The position numbers were made by a program, and so were the translations under genes. From Hyaloperonospora brassicae (lineage: Eukaryota; Oomycota; Peronosporomycetes; Peronosporales; Peronosporaceae), in contig CANTFL010001312.1 in NCBI GenBank assembly GCA_947650285.1, positions 372,001-436,000 on the forward strand: 64,000 nucleotides of DNA, written 5' to 3'. Positions 55,756 to 64,000 of the stretch are shown here, piece by piece. The notes beneath the pieces were generated by a model. That model was not told where the DNA came from and ran no database searches. It was given only the letters and a program-made list of their open reading frames with translations. Position 1 is the first letter of the stretch. Each line of letters begins with the position of its first letter.

Positions 55756-56658
55756 ATGTATATGCGAGGTGACTCAAGACCCGCACAGCCCAGTGCTGTG
55801 CCAGCCTCTGCGGCAGACGATTCGTCGTCTGCTGCTCCTTATCCGCCTGCAGCAACAGGTGCTGCAGGTGCACGCGGTACCACACCGCGTGCGCATGATG
55901 ACCCCGACATTGAGGTCATCTACTCTGGCGAGTCGGACGTGTCTGACTCGGGCAATGTTCCAGAGGCGTCTCGATCACCGGCGACGCCTCAGTATTCGCC
56001 AAGGCCACTGCCGAACGAACGGACTTGTGAGTTGCATCACAGTCTGCTCGGCAGTGATGATGAATGTGATCAGGGTGGTGAGAAGTATTACTCCTTACCA
56101 CCGCCGGCTCGTGCCTCTTCGCACGAGCGTGATGACGATGGCGTGAGCCGTCGTCAATCTAGGAGCCGTGGTACCGACAAAGGTACCACTGTGAAGCGTG
56201 ATGAGCTGAAGCCTTGGCGTTTGCCCGAACGGCTCATCAATAGCTTGTCTCACGAGACAAGCCAACACCATCGAATACCCTTATTTGATGAGACTGAGCT
56301 TCACGGCTTGAGTTCCAGCGCGAATAACTTTCGCGCTGAAGAAGATTTTCATCTCGATGTCTTCCTTAAACATCGATGGTACAATGGCAACCAAAAGCGT
56401 GACAAGGCCTCGCTTTTGGCTGCGTGGAACGCGTTCGTCCAAAACGTAAATAATATTGGACGAGAAGGGTGGCTCAAGAAACTTAGGGCGACACGCCTCA
56501 GGTTCGAAAAGCGAACGCCAACCGTTGCCAGGTACCGGTTGCACTGTTTGTCAAGTGAGGCAGGCATTCCTTGCCTCATATGGGGAGACCCTTGTGCGAG
56601 TTGTGTTGACAACTCGCAGCGTGCACATAGGGACGTATATTTCCTAAGTTCGCCCTGA
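55756..56658 (+). CDS. Antisense-strand retroelement protein, 300 aa
   Basis: Intact ORF opposite to pol, starting at ATG 55,756, 131 bp inside the 3' LTR. N-terminal 150 residues are Ala/Pro/Ser-rich and acidic, probably disordered (D-D-P-D-I-E-V-I-Y-S-G-E-S-D). Residues 180-290 form a compact-looking domain: LLAAWNAFVQNVNNIGREGW, then RATRLRFEKRTPTVARYRLH, then four Cys (C-L-S-S-E-A-G-I-P-C ... C-A-S-C) that might bind metal. A TGA ends it at 56,656; the same frame goes on open to 57,054. No signal peptide or membrane helix, so it is not an envelope protein. I do not recognise the family; homologous remnants occur in A, B and E. Confidence 0.75.
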   Translation: MYMRGDSRPAQPSAVPASAADDSSSAAPYPPAATGAAGARGTTPRAHDDPDIEVIYSGESDVSDSGNVPEASRSPATPQYSPRPLPNERTCELHHSLLGSDDECDQGGEKYYSLPPPARASSHERDDDGVSRRQSRSRGTDKGTTVKRDELKPWRLPERLINSLSHETSQHHRIPLFDETELHGLSSSANNFRAEEDFHLDVFLKHRWYNGNQKRDKASLLAAWNAFVQNVNNIGREGWLKKLRATRLRFEKRTPTVARYRLHCLSSEAGIPCLIWGDPCASCVDNSQRAHRDVYFLSSP

Positions 56659-57365
56659 ATAAGGGCACACATCTCGGAGGAGATGCGTGACGCGATTGCA
56701 AACTTGCAATCCGTCTACAAGCCCCAAAAGCGCGTGTTTACCGATGGGCCCGAGGATTCATCGGATGAGTCTCGTCATTCTGGCGGACGAGACCTTCATC
56801 ATCCATCAACAGCTGAGAGCAGGGCTCCCAGCTGTTCCAAGAGGGTGGATACCCCCGCCACTGGACGAGGTAGCTCGTCCTTGATCCTGAATCGTCACGG
56901 TGATTCAAGATACGCTCCACTAGAAAGCGTAGACCACCGTGAGCATCCACCAAAGGATGTGGTGGAGGAGGAAAGAACTCATCCAGATGTTCGGCTCACC
57001 ATCTCGACCCTTACGAGATGGATCGCGCAATCGATGAATTGCGCGATGACTTGAAGCACGAGCGCGACCGGCGCTACGCTTTGACTGATACCGTGCGGAA
57101 GCACCGCAAACATCACGAGGCTGATCGGGCGAGAGACCGCGCCGATTGTGCCACGGCGCAGCTTCAGGTCGAGCGGGATGCCCGCTCTCTATTCGGCGAG
57201 CTGGAGACAGCTCGCGGGGAGATATCTCGGTTGAGTTCCGAGGTATCATATCTGCGCGACCAGACGGATCGTCTGGAGCGCGAACGCAAGAACTTGATGG
57301 ATGTTCTTGAACGTGGGGGCTATCTCCATCGGAAGAAGAAGGCTCGTACTGAAAGTACGGCCTGA
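56659..57365 (+). pseudogene. Antisense gene C-terminal part, coiled coil
   Basis: The frame of the 300-aa ORF continues after its TGA with H-I-S-E-E-M-R-D-A-I-A-N-L-Q-S-V-Y, matching A's I-P-S-E-M-Y-K-G-I-E-N-L-Q-S-L-Y. After a frame change at about 57,010 an open stretch from 57,018 (115 aa) reads MDRAIDELRDDLKHERDRRY and later ETARGEISRLSSEVSYLRDQ, a strong coiled coil, to a stop at 57,363. A has the same segment (MDRAIDQLREDLEHERVRRY). Original protein length was therefore about 530 residues. Confidence 0.65.
56738..56953 (-). pseudogene. Element C chromodomain
   Basis: Reads RFLVERILNHRDDSGSRTSY then LVQWRGYPPSWNSWEPCSQL on the minus strand, with all aromatic positions of a chromodomain. 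It lies directly antisense to the C-terminal part of the opposite-strand gene (56,659-57,054). It is not in frame with the integrase tail upstream (57,399-56,920). Confidence 0.82.
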
Positions 57366-57880
57366 GCCTCCCCACGTAAAACTTAGGATGCGTGCGCATC
57401 TTACGTGGCTATTCGATCGCGTATGCATTGCCCTTGCGATGCATAACACTCGAAATCGCCCAATGTATTTCGGCAGTAGTTTACTACTGCCGACACTAGT
57501 GACTGCATGTCCAGGTCAGTTTACCGTAGACAGTAGTACTAGGTCATTAACTTTAAATAAAAGAACATTTGCTCTTCCATTCTTGTCTGCGTTCCGTTTC
57601 TGGCGGTCGACCGCGTTTGCGATGGAGTCCTGAACGAAACGGACAACCGCCCCTCGAGTCATCAGGAAGTTCTCTGCTGACGCGTTGTTGTGTTTTTCAG
57701 TGCGCTTCGTGCGCACTGCTAAGAGATTGTTCTCTTCTTCAGCGAGGTTGTTTTCTTCCTCGCTGGAATAGTCGTTGACGATGATGAATATACCAGCATC
57801 GTCATCATCATCCTAGTCAGTAATAGCGTCGCCGCTATTTTGAGGTTATTTTCTTTTTCGATGTTGACCTGATCGACATC
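56920..57880 (-). pseudogene. Element C integrase C-terminal region and linker
   Basis: Frame 57,716-57,516 matches the start of the tail (V-V-R-F-V-Q-D-S-I-A-N-A-V-D-R-Q-K-R-N-A-D). A second frame from about 57,400 reads MRTHPKFYVGRLRPYFQYEP, then a polar linker to 56,920. It is diverged from A and B, unlike the rest of C. The linker DNA on the other strand encodes the coiled coil. Confidence 0.72.
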
Positions 57881-58072
57881 GGCATCATACGTGACGACGT
57901 TAATCTCGACACGTGATGAGCAAGAGCCAGAGCGGTTTTTGCTCGATCGAGTCCCCCCTTATCCAAGAGTCACACTCTAGTATGGAGGACAGACGTTGAT
58001 GGCGTAAGCCGTTTACGGAGAACGATGTGTGCTGTGTAGAAACATGCACCGAATTATTGATGGTTAATTCCA

Positions 58073-58836
58073 TCATCGGTAGGAATTCGCTCCAACTCGA
58101 GAGCGAGTTGACATATTTTCAGACAACCCTTTTGAGGACACGATTAGCACGTTCGTCTGACCGTCTGTTTCTGGATGGTTAGATGTTGACACTTTCAGTT
58201 GTGTTCCGATTGAACGGAACACGGATTGCCACAAGTCTGCCGTAAACCGAGAGTCTCGGGCTGACACGAATTCTCGGGGTAACCCGTGAAGTCAAAATAT
58301 TGTATCGATAAAGACACGAGCACAGCCTTGTTCCGTGATAGAATCGGGGACAGCATCAAGATGCACCATCTTGTTAAACCGACCAACGAGCACAAGAATA
58401 TCATTATTTTTGTGAGCGGCTTTGGTGAAACCGAAGGCGACGTTCATTGAAACGGACTGTGAGCACTCTGCTAAAACAGGTAGAGGCTGTAATGGTTCAC
58501 AAGATGAAGGTCTGGGCTTCACCCGTTGGCATACCTCGCAAGCTCGCATTTACGTGCGCGCAAACTGATACCGGCGGGGCCAGCAAAATCCACGACTTAC
58601 CTTAAGGTGAGTCTCTTTCCTTCGACGATGTCCGCCTTTTGGGGCACCGTGCGACGCATACATGATTCGCAAGCGCGAATTGTTTTGAGCGGGGACGACG
58701 ACACGAAGCGTGTCGCCGGCAACGGCCTATAGTACAGCAACCCGTTGCGTGTTGTGTACCGATCCGAAGAGGATCGGTATAAAGCCGGTAAATCTTTCAA
58801 GGATTGACGAGATGAATTCGCCAGATGATCTGTCAA
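58073..58836 (-). pseudogene. Element C integrase, catalytically dead
   Basis: The zinc region (58,836-58,597) is frameshifted and partly diverged from A and B. The core (58,549-58,292 and 58,267-58,073) has S-M-N-V-A-F-G, S-A-R-D-S-R-F and D-G-Q-T-N, the same three catalytic losses as in A and B. Confidence 0.85.
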
Positions 58837-59014
58837 GCTCAGAAGATCCTTATCTTCTTCGTAACCCTTTCTTACGTCGTCAAGTTATGTTGACGACGGG
58901 ACACTGACCGTAAGTGCAGCAACAGGAGGCTTGTCCCCATTGTTGAATTGCGCGTTCGGCTCGAAACCGGGTCGGCACGATAGGGCGTCAGCGACGACAT
59001 TCAGTCGTCCTAGT

Positions 59015-61135
59015 TTATACGTAACGAAAAAGTTGTAATTTTAAAAGAAAGACAGCCCTCGTTATTTGTTGTGAGATGTGGGGGCTGTTTACGGCCGTGC
59101 GTGGTGACAGATGGTTCTTATAGACAATGAACAGTCTATATCCCAAAAGATAGATACCAAATCTAGCCAGTGCGTACTTCGTGGCAAGACGTTCCTTGTC
59201 ATGCACTGGGTAATTGCGTTTGGCTGCTTGCAGGTGACGCTATTGATAGCAGGCGACGAGTTCTGCGCCGTCTGTGCCGTATTGCATCAATGTACAGCCG
59301 ATTGCAAAATCGGTGGCGTCACAGACCATATAAAATGGTCTGTCTCGATTTTCAATCACCAGTATTGGCGATTTCATCAAGCTTTGCGTGATACCCTCAA
59401 AGGAACGCTGGCACTCAGCGTTCCATGACCACTTCGAATTTATCTTGAGCAAGCAAGAAAGATGCACAGTCATCGCGGCGTAATTGCGCGAGTACTTGTG
59501 CAACTACGCCGCTAGCCCAAGAAACTTAAGAAGTCCCTAAACATCGACTGGAACAGGCCAGTCGTTGATCGCCTTGATCTTCTTGAAATCGGGGCGTACA
59601 CCGTGTTTGCCCACGATGCACTCAAGAAGTGGTATTTCGCTAGCCGCGAATGTGAACTTCTTGAGGTTGGCGTACAACTTATGCTTGCGCATAAGTTGAA
59701 GAACCTGACGAACGTGAGTTCTATAAACTTCAACTTCTGTATTCCCGTCCATAGCCTGACTATGGAAGAACACATCGACAAAATAACTCGGTGCGAAATC
59801 CCACACCTGTCTCAAAATATTTGTAACACATCTGACGAATGTTTCAGGGGCGTTACTCAGACCCTGTGGCATCACTAGCCACTACCACAGCATACCGATA
59901 TGTGTGCTCAATGATGTGTAAGAGATGTCTCGTTCACGCATGAGGATCTGATAGAATCCATCCATTTGATACATGGACGAGAAGATGGTACTCTTTGACA
60001 TATCATCTATGATAACGTCCTTCCTCGGTATCGGCGTCTGAGCTGGTACCGTTGCAGCATTCAACTTGTTAAATGCGTGAGCAATCCGCCATCCTCCTGT
60101 GGCCTTTCGCACACAGAAGGCCGGTGAGCTGTGAGGGGAAGTTGATTCCCTCACATGGCCCGCTGCTAAGCGATCGGCAAACAAATTGTCGATCGCTAGT
60201 GCTTGTTCACGAGGCAGTGGCCACTGCCTCATGACACAGTACTTCGAGCCCGGATTGAGCTCGATCTCGTTTCGAGTGCCTTTATCTTTAGGCAACTCGC
60301 AAGGTACGAATTCAGGGAACACATCCTTGAATTCGATCAAATCCTTATACAAAGGATTTGCTTGAAGTGACTCCCAGGATGGAGACGTGTATCGCTTTAA
60401 CTTAGTCTTCTCATCGAGGACACTTTCGTCCATCAATGAGCTGCTCTGAAACCGTTCGTTCTCAGTAAAAACCGTTGCCGACCAAATATCGGCCACATAC
60501 TGATCCTCTGTGACGAGTTTGCAGATCTGCTTGACTTTGCCACTACGCAGATCAAGCAAGAACCGTTTCAGTTCTAGCGTCTGCAACTGACTTATCTCCG
60601 AAGTTAACTTCGGAGGCACAATCAGATCAAGCGTATAAGCGCCTACGCTTGATACGTCATTGACCAAGACGTTCAACGTCTCGGTTTCTTCCTGGGAACT
60701 TGCTTCCACAGGTTGCTGAGAGCCTGATCCCTCAGCAAGTGACTCTGGAGGAATTCCTTCCTCAAGTACGTGGGGACTTATTTCCTCGACGTCTTCTGAC
60801 TGTGGCTGTGCAACCACAGTCAGGCACCGATTCTCTACGGTCGACTCTCCAGTCGACCTAGGATTTCCATGTTGCCCTTTGGCGGCAACAGATTTCTTCT
60901 TTCTAGGATGTTGCCCGCTAGGCATACATCCACGTCCCGGTCCACTCGACTTATTCGAGTAATGGACCTTCGGCGCTGCCTGTACTTCTGTACAGCCGCC
61001 GGGAGCTTGCTCTACAGTATAGTGATCAGCTACACTGAGGTCTTGTGCAGTCGTGCTAACGACCGTACCGCAAGTGAGGCCATCGGTCTCACTCGCAGTA
61101 CATCCACACGCTTGTGGACGATCCATGACGTTCAT
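59015..61135 (-). pseudogene. Element C reverse transcriptase and RNase H
   Basis: A 417-codon frame (61,135-59,882) covers linker and RT fingers, nearly identical to B, including the stop after G-M-L-W. RT continues 59,875-59,537 with QGLSNAPETF and F-V-D-V in place of F-V-D-D. RNase H (59,503-59,015) has V-C-D-A-T-D and Y-K-N-H. These lesions are shared with B but not with A. Confidence 0.88.
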
Positions 61136-61150
61136 CAGATTGCCATCCGA

Positions 61151-61620
61151 TCAACAAGAGGCAGGCATCTTCACGGATCGATGCTGCCAGATCACCCTTG
61201 GCTCGTACCTTCTGGGCCAAGGTAATCCCAGGATGACATCAAATTTGTCTTCCAGATCCAGTACGATGAATTCGTCATCGTACTGTTCGCCCTCTAACGT
61301 GTAGTGGATTCCTACTACACGTTTCTCAATGGTAATCGATGCGCCTGTTACAAGGCGCACCGTCATCTTTGTGAAGGGAATGTCGCGCTCAACGAACTTG
61401 AGCCTACGACCCTCTAGTGACTGGCGTCGAACAAAGTTGTTCGACGCCCCACAGTCTAATAGGGCACGAAGCGACAAATCATTTATCGTTTCCAACTTCA
61501 AGGTGATGAGCGAAACGTAATCACCAGGTGCAGAGACACACAATGATTGTGTATCTGGAGCAACTTTCGTCAAGAGATTTGCAAATTCTCTTGAGGTTGC
61601 TGGATCAGTAGGGCGCTCCG
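61151..61620 (-). pseudogene. Element C aspartic protease
   Basis: L-L-D-C-G-A-S-N-N-F and I-L-G-L-P-W as in B. It ends with the shared in-frame TGA (61,151-61,153). Frame -1 relative to gag. The active-site DNA forms a 12-bp-arm hairpin, as in B. Confidence 0.82.
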
Positions 61621-61623
61621 CCC

Positions 61624-62787
61624 CTACTGGCCCCGGCCAATTTTTGATGACCCGTCTCGCTGTTGCGGCTTCGCAACAGCGCTGGACCCACGCCCATTGC
61701 CCTTTTTATTAGATGGTTGTTCATTTCGCTCAGTACTGTTTGGTATTGGGCGTGGAGCACTACACTCGTACGCGTAGTGTCCTAGCTTCTGACAACGATT
61801 GCACTTTTGCATTCGCTTGTTGTTTGAAGAGCGAGGTCTCTCGCTCTCAACATAGCAGAGGCCCATGGGTTCTGGACCTCCAGTCTCTTATCGTCTCGAT
61901 AGACGATTAGAGCTCGAGCTAGCATGAGCCTGTCTCATGCTAAAGTCTTCCTGTTCCGCGGCTGATATCGCCTCTTCAAGCGTATTCAGCTCAAGGCGGA
62001 ACAGGTGGCTCCTGACGGGCCCTTCCGCGAGCCCTTGCATGAACACCGTAATCAACGTGTGTTCGTGAACTGGGTTGGAAGTTATACTACTCGCTAGGAG
62101 TCGTATATGTTGTGCGTAAGCGTGCACATCACACTTACCCTGCTTGAGTTTCAGGAGCTCAGAATTAGCCCTGAACTCAGCTCGAGGCGGTTTAAACGTT
62201 TGTCTGAGCCGGGACTTGAAGTCATCTAGCGGCCTAAACACATGTGGGTCGCTACTCTCGAGCCCCAGGGCCCAAGTCTTGGCACGCCCGGTCAAGTGGG
62301 TTTGAGAAAATGTGAGTTTCATTAGCTCATCTTCGACGCGACGATCCCCTAAGGCTCTGTCGAGTTCGACAAACCACAGTAACAGGGAGTCTTCCGGGAC
62401 TCCACTGTATTTATAGATGTCAACTTTCATGACTTCGGAACGACGCGCATGTGCCGTCCCGCCCACAGCAACATGGAATTTCTGTTGTCTCAACAGCTCT
62501 GTCTGTTGAGCACCGAGTTCTCTCAACTGCTCGGCCTGTTGAGAGCCTTGCTGGTGAAGCAAGGCTAACTTTTCTCTTTCGGCGACAAGTTCATTTTGAA
62601 TGAACATGACTATAGCGGCATGTTGTTGGTCCATGTCAAGGGACTCCAACATGGCGCTAATGGCGGTTTTTCCGACGGTAGAGATCATTCGTTTTACCTC
62701 CCTCCATTCGATGTCACTGAAATGGTTAAAGCCTTCACGCGTGGCGTGAAAGGTCTCTTCATCATCCACACCATCCAACATGTTCAT
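61624..62787 (-). pseudogene. Element C gag, best preserved copy
   Basis: Open for 299 codons from M-N-M-L-D-G-V-D-D (62,787) to the TAA at 61,888 that A and B share. The Gln-rich N-terminus and the gag domain (LTGRAKTWALGLESS, FKPPRAEFRANSELLKLK) are intact. After seven codons the same frame continues to the zinc knuckle C-N-R-C-Q-K-L-G-H-Y-A-Y-E-C and ends at 61,624. If TAA is read as a sense codon the protein would be about 390 aa, a usual gag length. Confidence 0.88.
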
Positions 62788-62837
62788 GTCGGATGAGGTG
62801 GTTGTGGTCGCTGAACGGACTACAAAGTGCTACCAGG

Positions 62838-63281
62838 TGTAAAATGGCACGCCTTGTGTCAATTCAACACTAGTTTGTGTGCACCCGACGTCACGTACAC
62901 GTGGATTGAGGAGGCGCAGCGAAGTAGGCAGAACTCGAAAGCTCTGTCTAAGAAAAAAGTAGAACTGTATTTAATAAAATTATGTTCCTTAATATGCCAT
63001 CTTTGTCTTGAGCTAGCTATGTTAACCTACAATCTACTATGTGGGTTTCTTGCTCACCACCCATTGCGCGCGTCCAGCAGCGATTGGTGATTATTCTGGT
63101 CGATGTACCGTGATCATCAACCATCAGGTAAAGCAAGCCATCAAAGAAATATTACCCTCGGGGGTAATATTCCTTCAAGCTTACTCCTTACGAGTAATGT
63201 CAATTGAACATTATCTAAATAGATAATGTATAAAAATTGATACAACGATATCATTTTATGTAACGGGCTCACCCTGTTACA
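62838..63281 (-). repeat. Element C 5' LTR, 444 bp
   Basis: Differs from A's 5' LTR at only a few positions. In sense orientation it runs TGTAACAGGGTGAGCCCG to ...GCCATTTTACA. The primer site TGGTAGCACTTTGTAGTCC follows. The right flank is CATCC, and the similarity to A's surroundings goes on beyond it. Confidence 0.92.
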
Positions 63282-63615
63282 CATCCGACTCGCCAGAATA
63301 CATGACCTCTAACTTAGGGTCATCCTAACTTTAGGAACTCACAACGACCACCGATCATCTAGTGCAGAAGCAACACTTGATAGATCAACTGCTTCCTTTT
63401 CTTCGTTGTCTTTTCGGCAGCAGCTTGCATGCGTGCAGTAGCGTCTTTTGTATATTTGCCGCACACCGCGTGGACGTGACAACCATGCGATGGAAACCAA
63501 AAATAGGTTGGTCTGGCCAACAAGTGATCTCTTTCCGGGAGTGATCCAACGGTGATCACTCTGTCTTTACTCAGTTGTCGATCAGCCACGAATGTTACAG
63601 ATTGGTTAAGTCTGG
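63282..63615 (-). pseudogene. Second copy of element E antisense-gene fragment
   Basis: Matches 33,835-34,169 closely, starting with the CATCC target site. Same minus-strand ATG and the AVCGKYTKDATARMQAAAEK segment, here with fewer changes than in the copy near A. Because the insertion point is identical, this is a duplication of A's right-hand surroundings, not an independent insertion. Confidence 0.65.
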
Positions 63616-64000
63616 TGATGGAACGTGGAGATTCCATTACGTGTAATTGATTCCTGAGTAAGCCAATGAAGATACTATCTTAAATGATAATATTTACTAA
63701 TATTACCTAATCAAGTAAATAGTGATGGAGTATTACCTTCGATAATAATCCTCAGCCCCGCTCCATTTCTTCGTTGATATAGGCCATTATATTCAACACC
63801 GTTCGCTGCTCGACGCGTGCAATGGGGCGTGAGCGAGTAGCTACATTGACGTTTGTAGTTTAATCTAGTTAAGACAAGATCAACAGAGATGTCGCAAAAA
63901 CCTAAATCATAGTAAACATATTTATACTTTTCTTTACGTCCCAACGTGTTCCGATTGGCGCTGACACTTCCTCTGCACGAACAGCGAACGCGAGGAGTCG
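63616..64000 (+). repeat. Second copy of element E 3' LTR, cut by window end
   Basis: Starts TGATGGAACGTGGAGATTCC and runs to the window end, parallel to 34,170-34,554 with few differences. The duplicated block therefore extends beyond this window. Confidence 0.75.

Larger units (their letters stand above)
55233..63281 (-). mobile_element. Ty3/gypsy chromovirus element C (chimeric)
   Basis: Minus-strand element with 5' LTR 62,838-63,281 (A type) and 3' LTR 55,233-55,625 (B 5' type). From 57,890 upward it is nearly identical to A and B apart from a diverged patch in the integrase zinc region (58,550-58,740). Below 57,880 it is clearly different and carries the only intact antisense gene. Flanks are GCGAC left and CATCC right, so the two ends come from separate insertions. 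Confidence 0.9.

Noticed and set aside
55756..56658. Envelope gene of an errantivirus-like element
   Set aside because: The ORF runs opposite to pol and has no signal peptide, furin-like site or membrane helix.

Overview
The window looks like oomycete DNA (a Phytophthora or downy-mildew type genome). Two things point there: a gene for a secreted protein with an RXLR-like motif, an EER motif and a WY-like C-terminus (35,835-36,650), and several Ty3/gypsy chromoviral retrotransposons of the kind that fill such genomes. Almost everything else is retroelement, nested and in different stages of decay. I see no rRNA, convincing tRNA, CRISPR array or bacterial feature.

Layout. 1-5 kb: nothing recognisable apart from a 94-bp tandem duplication. 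About 5-14.2 kb: decayed non-LTR (LINE) sequence on the plus strand, clearest in the reverse transcriptase at 11.1-12.5 kb and the Zn-type C-terminal domain at 13.6-14.2 kb. About 15.0-34.6 kb: an old plus-strand gypsy element (E). It is split by a 1.5-kb LTR-like insertion at 19.1 kb and by a younger minus-strand gypsy element (A, 24,048-33,834, target duplication CATCC). A in turn carries a 1,554-bp LTR-like insertion in gag (31,464-33,017) with a GATC-rich 132-bp tandem array. 34.6-37.3 kb: an island of non-TE sequence with the effector-like gene. 37,311-45,505: gypsy element B (+). 45,683-53,410: gypsy element D (-), a different family. 53.4-55.2 kb: about 1.8 kb of non-TE sequence. 55,233-63,281: gypsy element C (-). 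63,282-64,000: a second copy of the E sequence that flanks A.

Elements A, B and C have nearly identical gag-pol cores but unlike ends. B joins a 392-bp LTR to an unrelated 444-bp LTR. C joins a 444-bp LTR (nearly identical to A's) to a 393-bp LTR of B's 5' type. The 5-bp flank GTCGC left of B's 5' LTR reappears, inverted, outside C's 3' LTR. The simplest reading is that one original element was cut in two by an inversion between oppositely oriented copies.

The most unusual signal is an additional gene on the opposite strand at the 3' end of every gypsy element here. It starts about 130 bp inside the 3' LTR in A, B, C and E (110 bp in D), reads against pol, and overlaps the linker and chromodomain end of pol antisense. 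The best copy is 55,756-56,658 (300 aa), followed by a coiled-coil segment to 57,365. A second striking signal is that the A/B/C coding sequence is packed with perfect short inverted repeats (arms 8-13 bp), far more than chance would give.

The coding capacity of the elements is damaged. A, B and C share the same in-frame stops and the same losses at all three integrase catalytic positions, so the copies seen here were spread by duplication or by proteins supplied in trans. The only intact host-like gene is the effector candidate.
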